A DNA stretch of 64,000 nt, from the NCBI GenBank assembly GCA_022592445.1, contig JABYQR010000046.1:62001-126000 (forward strand). Reading direction: 5' to 3'. Below, one piece after another: positions 33,363 through 44,091 of this stretch (position 1 is its first letter; the number at the start of each line of letters is the position of its first letter). The translations under genes and the position numbers were made by a program. This DNA is from Cytidiella melzeri. Its lineage: Eukaryota > Basidiomycota > Agaricomycetes > Polyporales > Irpicaceae. The notes below the pieces were generated by a model. It was not told the DNA's origin and did no database searches. It saw only the letters and a list, made by a program, of their open reading frames with translations.

Positions 33363-34025
33363 GTTAGCGGTGGTTGAGTCAAAGGTGAGTCTTAGCGACC
33401 CGTACTCCTTGTCTATATATGCAGGCAAAAATGCATGGGAAGCTTCTCCTGCCAATTACGCGGGCTTGGACTCGGCTTTCACCCTCTCCATTCTTATTTT
33501 GACATCCAATATCCCAATTGTGTATTTTACATACCTGGTCATCAAACAACACGCTCCGACAGACGTTTTCGCAACCATGGTATGCATTGTCATACATTTG
33601 TACAGTGCTGCTATGATAACTTCCTTGTTCGAGGCTCCCACAGTCGTCGGCCATTCAGACCCCAATTTTCCGCTTAGCACGGGTATCGAGAACACAACAT
33701 TCCTCGTGTCTCAGGCAGTCAGGTAAGAGGAACTTTTGCGGAGCTTCTAACCCCCTGCTCAAAAATTTCGCTCCCAGATGGAGATGTTCAGCGTATCGCT
33801 CGTGTCGTATCATCCTAACATGCTTCACATATCGAAAGGAAGTGTACGTGAAGCAGACCCTACCGTTGGCCTCTCGAGTCCATGCTCTCCCAAGATCCAC
33901 CGTTAGTTGGTTATTTCCACAGTGAGCACCCAACATCAGACATCAGGGCGCGACACGCTGGCTGACTACGGTGCATATGACTTGAAATTGGAGTATGTCA
34001 CCGGCGTTGTTACCGTGCATTGATC

Positions 34026-34115
34026 ATGATGGAACAATGCGTTCTCCTGGTCTGCATCAGCTTCTTTGCATCTGCGACCGGAGTTGCACCTACCGGAATA
34101 CCACGGCTCTCTTGA
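34026..34115 (+). CDS. Short secreted-protein-like ORF
   Basis: ATG ATG at 34026; 29 codons reading MMEQCVLLVCISFFASATGV then APTGIPRLS and TGA. It has signal-peptide character, but it is so short that it may be an exon or chance. Confidence 0.25.
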   Translation: MMEQCVLLVCISFFASATGVAPTGIPRLS

Positions 34116-34487
34116 ACAGGCTTCTCGCCCCTCAGCGCGGTACGTGTTCTCTGATCATGATGAACAGTAGCTTTGATGAATAGCGTTGCATGCCACGCCG
34201 AGTGACTCCAGTCGGGTGTTGGTAAGTGGATCCATACGCACGAAAACCCATTCAATTTCCAATGCTAACTTGCGCGTGCTGGCAGGGATATCGATCTCTA
34301 CCGTACTGTACATATTTGTTATCGTTCCTCTGCTGCGAGCTGGATTATACTCTGATTTACATTCTCGCAAAGACAGAGGCCGTAGCTGAGACATTCGCTC
34401 AAACACATTAGCTAAAGTTATTAGCACAGAGACGCCAGTCACTCACCCTGTACAATCAGCGTTGGGTGGGGGCAGAAGGTTTGAGTA

Positions 34488-34667
34488 TCATCGCATCGTG
34501 ACGCGAAGGAATCTCCGCTGCTGTGCACAAAGTGTCATAGTCAGAACATGGAGCGGTCCCATTGCGGAGGTAGACGAATTGTAAGTCGTACTTGACTTGG
34601 CAACCGGCGAAGCACTCGCTGCAAACGCAGTGCACAAGGCGAGGAGGATGGACAGCTCGAGTCGCAT
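34488..34667 (-). CDS. Short secreted-protein-like ORF
   Basis: ATG at 34667; 59 residues beginning MRLELSILLALCTAFAASAS, a good signal peptide, then PVAKSSTTYNSSTS. A GTACGA/CACAG pair could form a small intron and shorten the tail. Unknown family. It lies in the same stretch as four other tiny signal-peptide ORFs. Confidence 0.35.
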   Translation of the reverse strand: MRLELSILLALCTAFAASASPVAKSSTTYNSSTSAMGPLHVLTMTLCAQQRRFLRVTMR

Positions 34668-34669
34668 AT

Positions 34670-36244
34670 CGAAGAAGTCGAAGATTCAGGGTAAGTGTGA
34701 ACCTGCCTGGTCTTGCCAGATCCCCTTACGCTGAGTACTTGTATTTTTCCGCAGGTTGTCTAGGTTCATCGCTCGGTGCGTTTCTGTGCACAAGTCATTT
34801 CCCATAGGATGTTTGCTTAACGAGCATGCCGAACGGCGAACGACCCACTGCGAGCAGCTATAGCAGATATGTGATGAACAGAATGTCACTTCCGTGGCCA
34901 CTTCGATGCATTCATTGAGTCCTGCTCATTACCGAAACTAATCCGTTTCCACAGATTCTACATCAAGCACAGAAGCTGCAATCTCATGGGAAACATCAGT
35001 CGAATGCTGCTCGGTCATTCACAAAGGCGAACAAAACGCCACAAAGACCTTGGTCCTGCAACGTCGGACCCCCTGTCTAGTAAATGACATGCGATGGGAG
35101 TGCTGGCATCTCGCTCGTGTGCTACATGTCGTGCGTAACAGCGACTTCTGTCATATCTTTTTTGCGTATGTTGACTCCCACAACCAAACAGAACACTCGG
35201 TTTCTGAGCAAAGTTTTCTCTTTTTTCTGGTATGTGTCCCTTGCCTCACAAATCACCGAATCGCTGACCAATCGAAGGACTCTCTTTCACCTACGGATCA
35301 AATACAAGTGTGTGAATGGTGTAATCTAAACGCGGACTGCGCTCTCTGACAAGAGAAGTCGAAGGCACACGGGTGTGAATCAGGAAGCAAGACTCACGCT
35401 AACGGCGGACGTTTACGCATGGTTTGTGTACGTACGTGATTCCGACTCCGAGCTCTCGCTTCCATCTGCCTGACACGCGTGCAATACTGTGCGATCTCCT
35501 TTATTTTTCTGAGCTTAGCGGGAGTCATGAATTCATGTCAGCCGTCGTAGGCGGCGTAGGTCATGCGGCGAAGGCAGAGAGATTCCAACAGTCAAACCTT
35601 GCGACGCCGCTCTACACATGGCATGTCTCCAAGCTTTCGGATGGACGCTTTAGCCAGTAGGTCCGCTGCATCTCTTTCGATGATTAGCGCATCTATCCGT
35701 GAGATGAGTTTGGAGTAATGGTTTGTCCCTCACATACCGATGCACTCAAGCTGGCAGTTACGACGCCACGAAGGCCGCGACCCTGAGGCGTCAACAGCCA
35801 GCACCAACATCTGAAAGGTGCGTGGTTCGCCGCAGTAATCATGTCACGTATACGCGAAGATGGGTTCGCTGCAGCCTTTCATCTCGATCATGCAATCATA
35901 CATGACCGTTTAGGGTCATATGAGCGTCCTAGTAGGAGCGCATAGATGCAATCGTACGCGTTGTGTACATGCTGCGAGGCGTTTCACACACAAAAGAACC
36001 TTTTCTCCCGCGAGTAGGAGAGGTACAAGCCTAACTAATACGGGTAACCTAATGACAGGACTAATCGGTGACTGCGATTGTAATTGCAGGTTACTCCATG
36101 CAGGTCGGTTACATCTCCGCAAAATAGTTCCTCGACCACTCAGGCGGCGAAATAGGTTAGAATGTATAAACTAATCAACATCAGCAGGACTCGAGGCTGC
36201 TGAAATCCTATCTGGCGATGGACATGCCAAACCAACAACGAAGC
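34670..36244. other. Intergenic, nothing recognised
   Basis: Frames on both strands are short and without motifs. Confidence 0.4.
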
Positions 36245-36947
36245 CTATCCCAGAGTCTGGTCCGGCACCCCGAGCGGGATTCTATACTCCTCCCAATCCT
36301 CCCAACCCTGATTCACTCTGTCGTACACCGGAGACCAGTCATAACATGTGTGCGTGGCCCCCGTCCGTTCGAGTGTCAAGTTTCGTTTCGTGAAGTCTCC
36401 AGGCTCGAGCGTGACGTCCGCTGAACAAAGAGTCCACTGACGCAAGTAGACGAAGCAATGGTGCATGTGTCCTTTCGCACCTTTGCCCATGTGACTCCAT
36501 CTGCCCGACTCCAAGGCTGTGCGCATCATCCGCAGACAATGAAGCTGGTGGAACATGGCAATCTCATACCCCCGCCGTCCCTCGCCTAGTCGAACAGCGT
36601 GGTCGCCGATGGGACCTGTCCACAGCCACTCCATTCCGGCTTCTGGATCCATAATGGAGTAACGAGTGCTCTCCTCTACAATCATTTTCACTTGCTTCCT
36701 TTCAACAGGAAGCCTTACAGGGTAATCTTCGCCTACGTAAGCTACACTTCTCATCAGCCCTTGCAATATTAACTGAAAAGTCACAGAACGTACAGTATGA
36801 GTTCTCAGGGCGAACATCTTCGACATATCGCTGCTTCCTTGCATGTGTGACCTGTCGCACAACTTCGATTAGAGAGAAGTTGAAATACAACGAGGCGAGG
36901 ACGAGGGCGAGGACGAGGATGGCTTGTCGAGTAGCTTTGCTGAACAT
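36245..36947 (-). CDS. UstYa-like (DUF3328) oxidase-type protein
   Basis: Minus-strand exons 36947-36794 and 36741-36245, intron 52 bp, 216 residues. It starts MFSKATRQA, then a membrane anchor ILVLALVLASLYFNFSLIEV (about residues 10-29). The conserved core has YVGEDYPVRLPV, the first HxxHC motif in MFHQLHCLRMM and the second in GHMHHCFVYLRQ, then CYDWSPVYD. UstYa proteins act in ribosomal-peptide and other fungal secondary metabolism, where the HxxHC pairs are needed for oxidative cyclisation. All key residues are present. A second, divergent member lies at 41390-42081. No precursor peptide with repeats was found nearby. Confidence 0.8.
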
Positions 36948-37395
36948 TGGGAACGAAGGTAAGCAGCACAGCTCGCGTCTGCCACCGACGATCATTTCAC
37001 TCACATATTATCAGTGTATCTTTCCGATCAGACACGCCGCGATCAATCCCTTGACTTGTTATTGTTAGACATTAGGCTTCTATGACACAAAAGGGTGGGT
37101 CATCAATCGCCTCATGGGACTGCTTTACCGGAGGCATTGGCAAATAGGCCCGGGCTGCCAGCGCATCAGTACCTCTGATTTCTTTGCGCGCCAAGGATAG
37201 TTATCGATGCAGCCTAGGGACTGACCTGAACACCATAGGGTCCATCAACGTCCTTGTGGCGATTCTCAATACCGTAACGTTTTCTCACAGGGCCAATGTG
37301 CAAACAGCCGCGAACGGCGTTCAGCGGATATCATGTCTACATAATCCGGCCCAGCCGCCGCCCAAGAGTCACTTCACTCTTGGAGGCAATTCGAA

Positions 37396-38515
37396 ATGGC
37401 ACCAGACGGAATCACCATCCAGCGTGTCGAACAACCATCTGGTAAGAGTAGCGTTGAACGTTGATGTGAGCGATGAGAATATTGACCTTACTTACATAGT
37501 GTCCCGACTTGAGGAGGCAGTTGAGCTGTTCTACTCGCTCATGAAGGGTGGTATGTGCTGTGCCCGTCTCAGTCTTATCGATCGACAGTCGAATTGATTT
37601 TGCGCAGATGTAGCCCTGAAGAGCCTGGTAGGAGGCGAGCCCGAGAAGATTGGAGATATGGGCCGAGCAATGCTCCGTGCTGGTGTTCACAGCGGAGAAT
37701 ACTACGAGGCCGTGGATGCAAACGGAGGTCTAGTTGGATTCCTGATGACTATGCCTCCCGGCCAAGATCTGTTCAGTACGTACGTACTCAGCAACTCGAT
37801 CTTGTTATCGGGAACACCGAACCTGATCAATGTTTCGTCCAGCCAGGAGCAACGTGCGCTAGGGCTGACTGAGTTCATGGAAAACCTCTCCCCCGAAGGG
37901 AAGGAGTACTATAGAACGACGGTATGTTTCTCTCAATGCAACCTTTGTTGCGTGCTTAGGTCCCAGCATTCTAATGTGACCCTCACAGTACCTGGCAGAG
38001 TTTCCTGCATTCGTGAATTCCTGTCTAGGGCCTACGGTAAGTTCACAGTCACTTGCTTCAGCCTCTTACGCGATGCCCGTTTTCCATCCCTTGATGCCCC
38101 TGACCATGTCCGAACTTTGTCGACAGGGTAAGCTGGACTCTTGGTACATCCACATGGTGATGGTGAGCCCAGAGCACCAGTGGAAAGGGGTCGGTAAGAG
38201 TCTTATCAACCAGGTCGTAGAGAAGGTGCGTAACGCTGTTGACCGCATGCTTTCAACTGCCCAGCTCATCGTTCTACATAACACCTCGCTCTAGGCCTCT
38301 CGTTCCGGCGACGTCGTCGCATTGTCGACGACAACTGCCCTCAACGTAACGTCCTTCCTCTTTAGCTTGTCTTATTCCGGCAAGTCCCTGACCACCTCAC
38401 ACAGGCAACGATATATCAGAAATGCGGCTTTACGCTTCTGGGCCACAAGATTATGCCTTCGCAATGGGGCGAGTGGCCACTTTACATTTTCTCCTGGAAC
38501 ACAACAGCGAAATGA
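37396..38515 (+). CDS. GNAT-family N-acetyltransferase
   Basis: Eight exons: 37396-37441, 37500-37550, 37608-37779, 37843-37921, 37989-38036, 38127-38225, 38295-38345 and 38405-38515; introns 57-90 bp; 218 residues. It begins MAPDGITIQRVEQPS. The acetyl-CoA binding block is in WYIHMVMVSPEHQWKGVGK (pattern V-x-P-x-x-Q-x-x-G-x-G). It is followed by SRSGDVVALSTTTALNATIYQKCGF, the usual GNAT end motif, and WGEWPLYIFSWNT at the C terminus. It resembles a common agaricomycete family with unknown acceptor substrates. All junctions keep the frame. Likely cytosolic; no signal peptide. Confidence 0.85.
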
Positions 38516-39258
38516 AGAGTACCGGGCACCGGATGTATATGTATAGGTTGGAGAGCGAGACCGGGCGAAGCCGATGTATTTTCGGTGTATACTTACTTCA
38601 TGCTTCAAGAAGAACATTCAGGGAGAGTAGAACCCTTTTGAGACCCTTTTGTTTCCTTTCGGAGGAGCGTAGACGCGACGCCATCTGAGACATGTCAGGC
38701 TTGGACGCAGGGTGGGCAGATCTAGAAGAAAGTCTGAGTCCGAGAGCCAGTTCGGTATGTGCCCTCTCCGATTTTTGCGGCCTTTGAGAACCTACCGAGA
38801 CTAGCTACATACTCTACTTGCGCAATGTAGTTGCGTTCACGAGTACCTCTGGAGGGTACCGGACTTCATACTGCGGTAAACATCATTGAAGCATTCGAGG
38901 TCAGATAGAAAGCTGATCTGCTGTGGTTGAGATCGTAAGGTAACCATTCATGCATCCAAATCTTATCCGACTAATAGCATGCAAGATATCAACGCAATCC
39001 TAACAACCCTATAGTCTTGTACATGCCAAGAATCAAACAGCAACACGACTGCTACAACGCACAGAGAACAGTGCAACACAACACCCGATATAAAACCGAT
39101 TATCTACAGTAAAAGTAACCAGACCACTTCAACCCAACTAGGAGCGAATACGAATTGAACAAGAGAGATCTAGCCACCTCCACAAGGCGGGGCCAGTAAA
39201 TGAAATCTCCTTGCGTATGCGAGTACCTACAAGTCGTGTCGACAGAAATATAACAAGT
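38516..39258. other. Intergenic, nothing recognised
   Basis: This is the shared 3' region of the convergent GNAT and seven-TM genes. No convincing frame. Confidence 0.4.
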
Positions 39259-40495
39259 TCAGACCTTGAGTTCGTTGAGCTCGAGGCTGGCCGAGCTGTG
39301 GCCCATTCCGCTCCTCTTCGTTTGGTAAGAGGCAGCAACGGTAGAGCTGTTGGTCCGGTCGGTCTCGACCATAGGCCCACGTCTGGCGGTAAAAGTGCTG
39401 AAGCCGACACTGGTGTTCGTCCCCGCGAGAGTCTCACGTGTCCATGCCTTCTCGCTGACGACGCGGTATATGATCAAATGAGGTGCGAGGCACTGGAAAA
39501 AAAAACATGCTGTCAGTACGGGAGGCTTTGATGCAGGATCGCGCGTAGCAGTACTCACAGTAATCTTGGCCCAGACTTGGCCTAGGGCGACGGCAACCAG
39601 ATCGCCACGGGCGTAAGGAACGAGGAAGACGATACCGAAGAGGGAGTAGGGCAGAGCGGACTCGATCATGATGGATGCGACGCCTGTGTAAATTTTGGCA
39701 TTGTCGTTGCCCATAGTGTCGCGGATAAGGCGGGAGAGGGAAAGAAGGCGATAACAAATGAGTGCGGTGACGAGGATGTTCAAACTGATTGTTAAAGCAT
39801 AGTACGGAGTTCCGAAGTTGATGGAACTGTTGCCGAAGAAAAATCCTCCAGGGGTAAAGGACGTGATCAGCTCCAGGATGGCCATGACTGGGATAAAAGT
39901 GATCAGTGAACGAGTGCAGTAAACGTGGGGTTGTGCCGCGTACCCGTTGCTGCAAGGAAAGCCATAATAGGGATGACAATGACGAGCCAGCTGGAGTTAT
40001 AAATGACAAATAGACGATAAATCTGTGGTACAAATCGTGATTGACATCGCAAGCCACGTAGGGGTCAGGTACTCTCTTACCAATAAAGCGTCGGACATGA
40101 GCACGAGTCCGACTGCAGCACTAGAGCCCCAAGCTTGATACCAGTCAGAGAGCTGAGTGGCGATGAAGATTGGCACTCCTCCGGGCTGGTCACGAGCTGT
40201 GATCCACATAATCTCGCCCCACACGGCATTGACGGAGATATCGATAGTGAGCAGGAGGAAGAGGGCTGTACTGTAGAACGCAAAAAACTGCCATGTCTTG
40301 TTCTGCCTCTTGCGACGGACAAGCTGACGGAGAGTCATGCAGTACATGACCATGTCCACGCCTTCATACAACGAGTTGCCGCCACTATCAGCGATCGGAA
40401 GCTGGATGCGAGATACACGCGAATGACGCACCGTAAAGGATACCAGCCATGTAATTACCGATGTAATAGGCATGCTCGAAGACGGCGGTAGACAT
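39259..40495 (-). CDS. Seven-TM integral membrane protein, agaricomycete family
   Basis: Minus-strand exons 40495-40432, 40361-40081, 40022-39944, 39887-39559 and 39492-39259; introns 70, 58, 56 and 66 bp; 328 residues. It starts MSTAVFEHAYYIGNYMAGIL. At least six hydrophobic segments are visible, including FYSTALFLLLTIDI, WLVIVIPIMAFLAAT, YYALTISLNILVTALI and SALPYSLFGIVFLVPY. The first is followed by a basic loop, VRRKRQNK. The C-terminal tail is Ser/Thr-rich and cytosolic. The layout matches a large mushroom family of seven-TM proteins of unknown function, often thought of as receptor-like. Junctions are all in frame. Confidence 0.75.
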
Positions 40496-40499
40496 GTTG

Positions 40500-41389
40500 G
40501 TGTGATTGGGCTGCGGCTAACAAGGAGAAGGGTGATGACAGTCGCGGGTCGCAGCGAGGTGGCCGTGAGGGGGAAAGAGTGATGAGGAAGGGACAGCACT
40601 TTAATGGTGATTTCTCCCAGGCACTGACCTGATGTTGGAATGCTGGCGATGCTGAGCCAACGGTTACGGCAGATGTAATTCTATGATATGAGACGTCTAC
40701 GGTCATGTCACTCACTAGAGTCGGCGTTGTCCGAGCGTCAGCCCTGCAGAGAAATCGCCTGGTATAGGTCGGTTTTCTCAAGGATTGCTGGATGGTCACA
40801 ACATAGAGCATGCAGAGCAGGAAGAATTCTGTACGAATTGACAACTGAGACAAGCATAAATGATGAATGAAGCAGCACTCACCTTGGACAAGCACAGGGA
40901 GAGACGGCGGTACAGCACAAGACGTGGTTTACGTTTTCAATGGTGCCTTGGTGCACTTTTCTGCGAGAGCCATTCAAAATACCGTAAGAGTTAAGGCCTT
41001 GTATAAGACGAGATTTGAGATGAGGGGACACCGTTTCCGGTACGGTCGCCGGCAAAGGGCAGGGCATTACAGAAATAAGGAGAACATACCTCGGTCCCAA
41101 GAGTGTGAGTCCTGTCACCCTGGCAGTCTTGAACTTTCTGCCTGAAAAGCAGACACTGTGTGGATTGTGCAGTGTTGACGAGGCAACAATACCACCCAGC
41201 GGGGGATAGCGCGGACAGATCAGAACGCTTGTGGTAGAACAAAGAAAGAGACGCTCATAGATCGAAAGATATGGCTGGCTCCTGCCAATTTCGTGGCTTT
41301 TGTGACCGCGATCCAGGGTCCTCCGCAGATGCCGTGTCCTAAATACTGTGCAATGCAACTCACACACTTCCAACGACCATCATAACCTC
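40500..41389. other. Intergenic, nothing recognised
   Basis: No frame on either strand shows motifs or splice-consistent coding. It likely holds promoters of the divergent seven-TM and UstYa-like genes. Confidence 0.4.
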
Positions 41390-42081
41390 ATGAATCCCGG
41401 TTCGGTATGGCGAGGGCAGCACTGGTCCTTGACGGCACTCGCCACCACATTCTTCTTGGCTAGCCTCTTGCTAAAGGCCGCCACAACGCTATGGCTCCGT
41501 CAGCTGTCCACAGCTCGACAGGGTCAGTACAGTGAGTCGACAGCAGGGTTGGCACCGTTCGAGCAGCTCACCAGGGTATCGTCACGTCACCAGGTTACAT
41601 TGGCTACGACTACCCCGAGGTGTGGCCGATAGAACGTAAGCCCGTGCTGCTGGCATTCAGCCATTCGATTCGTTATGGGCTCGACACCCCGAGCGGCATC
41701 GCAGAATGGTCGTCCCTCGTTCCCGGCGATGGTGTCGTCCACTTGGGCGAACACAAACAGCCTTACACAATTTCAATGTTCCACCAGCTGAAATGCCTGG
41801 ACATCCTGCGCGGGGAACTTGTGCGGGACAGAGAGCACTCGGAGGGGGCGTCAGAGCTGTCGAGGCACTGTCTGAACTACATGAGACAGATGATAATGTG
41901 CCGCGGGGATACGTACCTCGAGCCGTTTATCCATCCGAATCACAAGGACCCGATAGAAATGCAGAACATCTACGAATGCAAGGATTGGGGTGTGGTCTAC
42001 GACGAGGTGAAGAAGAACCAAGCCGAGTTCGAGCAGTGGCGGGAGGCAAAGTTTGGGCACAAAGATGCGCAGGACCTGTAG
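41390..42081 (+). CDS. UstYa-like (DUF3328) protein with altered HxxHC motifs
   Basis: Exons 41390-41531 and 41594-42081, intron 62 bp, 209 residues. It starts MNPGSVWRGQHWS, then an anchor LTALATTFFLASLLLKA. The core has YIGYDYPEVWPIERKPVLLA and the usual FHQLxC box, but reads FHQLKCLDILR (HxxKC), and the second box is LSRHCLNYMRQ, lacking the first His. The remaining pattern, CKDWGVVYDEV, is normal. Each motif thus misses one expected His, so catalysis may be lost or changed. It is about 4.4 kb from a UstYa-like gene with normal motifs. Confidence 0.75.
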
Positions 42082-42902
42082 CAAGAATGGCACACATATA
42101 TTCACTCATCTGTTGAATATTACCACCGTCTCGCCCATGTAGCGAGTTTTTGTACGAGGAGAATGGCTGTCTTCAAGTTGTTACTAGCAGGCTCTGATTC
42201 GTGGGAACCATTATGTAATCTGTCGCCGACGCTTGTGCCAGCCTGCTATTTCGCACTCAGCGTCAACTCCGCTTGCAGGTCTCAAATATGCGTCGCGATC
42301 GCCACTCGAACCAACACTAACCACCTATATCCTCACTCTAGAGCGACCCGCAGCTTGGACAGCTTTTCCGGCAGCTCATTCAACGTTGCACGGCCACAAT
42401 GTGCGCTCTGTTATCTAGGAAAGGGTCCTTGTCGGAGGTACTCTGTGCCCGTTAGTGTTTTTGAACGACGCGTAGGCTGGCTGCTTGTATCTTGCTCCCA
42501 TGCAATCCTAAGATAATAACTAACGCAGGCAATGGGACCCTTTCCATGAAAAGCTCATGTGTCGGGAACCATGACAAACGTCACTGTTTGAGGACCCTTT
42601 CCGCTTGTAGATATAATTGTTGTTGTGAGTGCTTCATTCTCACAGCTTCACCATTCATACTCATTCAATGCTGACCATTCCTCGTACTCTTAGCCAGCAG
42701 CAACTCGTCATACGCCATGATAGGCTCACATGTCAGCGTAACTGTCGCGAATATGTGAGCGTTGTCCCTTTAAGCTTGAGATGAGTGGACAGCGATATCC
42801 TCTTGACGCTCTTGAGGGTATAAAACCAGGTCAGTCCAGCTCACTCAACGGTATCAGCACCACACAGCTCATCTCTCCACTGAACTCATATCTTTCTCCG
42901 TC
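42082..42902. other. Intergenic; upstream part duplicated near 50.8 kb
   Basis: From about 42666 to 42902 the sequence matches 50820-51072 (CTGACCATTCCTCGTAC, CATGATNGGNTCACATGTCA and others). This is the duplicated promoter of the beta-trefoil-like gene. No gene seen before that. Confidence 0.5.
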
Positions 42903-43578
42903 ATGAACACCACTCCCAACAGCGACACCGACTCGCAGGTTGTCAACCCCGGTCCCAAGAAGCTTCTTAAGAACTCTGGAAACATTCACAGGGTGATTAT
43001 CAGGAACAAGCAATACAACGACAGAGTCGTTACTGAAGTTGAGGTACCTGTTGGTACCGGTAATCCTCCCATCTTCGGAGCCGTCAGTGTCGAAGACACC
43101 TTGCAAATCGTGAGTGCTTCATTACCAGAACTCTCCGTCTCTTTTGTAGACTAAGCTGGGTCCTCTATTGTAGTGGGATTACGACTCGTACTATGAGACC
43201 ATACAAAACAAGAAGACTGGTCTGTATGCCTACCCTGCGGGCACCGCCGAGGGCTCTCGCATCTTGGTGAGGAAGAAGCCTTACTATTGGGACGTACATG
43301 ACCAAGATGGCGGGTTTTACTCGTAAGTCTCACTCGAGCAAGCGAACAATCTCAAATGCTTGGAGCTGTCTTTGATCACACATCTTGAACAGTATTAGTC
43401 CCCCCGGTGATCATAACCTCTTCTGGGCTCTCGCCGACGGCGACGACTACACTGCGGTATGTATACCCTTACCTTTTCGCCAACATCGAACATCCTTTTC
43501 AACAAGGTATTTCAGATTACCTTGCAAGGGCGTAGGGTCGGCGAGCCGTCGTGGGAGTGGGCTATGTTGAAGGTTTAG
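42903..43578 (+). CDS. Small beta-trefoil-like protein, possible protease inhibitor or lectin
   Basis: Exons 42903-43109, 43174-43322, 43393-43456 and 43516-43578; introns 64, 70 and 59 bp; 160 residues. No signal peptide (MNTTPNSDTDSQVVNPG). Three similar blocks suggest a trefoil: RVIIRNKQYNDRVV, NKKTGLYAYP ... YYWDVHDQDGGFYSI and LFWALADGDDYTAITL, with a WEWAMLKV end. Size and pattern resemble mushroom cytosolic protease inhibitors and ricin-B-like lectins, but I cannot name the family with confidence. A broken paralogue lies at 51073-51570 with the same upstream region, so this was a tandem-type duplication. Confidence 0.55.
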
Positions 43579-44091
43579 AGAGGATTGCGTGCTCTGAAGG
43601 CGGTGTTTACCGAGTTGCGCTCTGTGTTGAGCCTGATATGTATCCCTTCTCATTGTATCTTCGTTCTGCTGCGTACAACGTTAGTATCGATTTACACAGT
43701 CTGCCATGGTTTTCGCTCGGCTCGTCTTATTTTACCTTGATCGTCCCATACATCGTTTCGCCGTCTCCATCTTTGAATTCTCAGGAAACAACGTACAATT
43801 CTGCAACTCATACGGCGAATATCTTTTTGACTCTCAGAAGGTGTTTAGTTTCCGTAGTTGTCTTCTTGAGAGTTGAGTTATAAGGGCTTTTGTCGACAAT
43901 GAGTTTTCGGAAGGCAACGTTATACATATGCTGTATTGCGGAGGTGTGGTATCGGAAATATACTGACCAAACCAAGCTCTTCCTATGCCTGTTCAGCATA
44001 GTCCCAGGGCAATCAATCTGAGGATATCCTGTTGATTTCCATGTTATTCTTGAAGCTTGAGCTATGTACTGTAGCTACCTAGAATCAAAGT
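43579..44091. other. Intergenic, nothing recognised
   Basis: This is the 3' region shared by the trefoil-like gene and the convergent beta-mannosidase gene. Short frames only. Confidence 0.4.

Noticed and set aside
33301..33726. 141-codon plus-strand frame with a hydrophobic stretch
   Set aside because: It overlaps the antisense of a signal-peptide ORF and shows no family resemblance.
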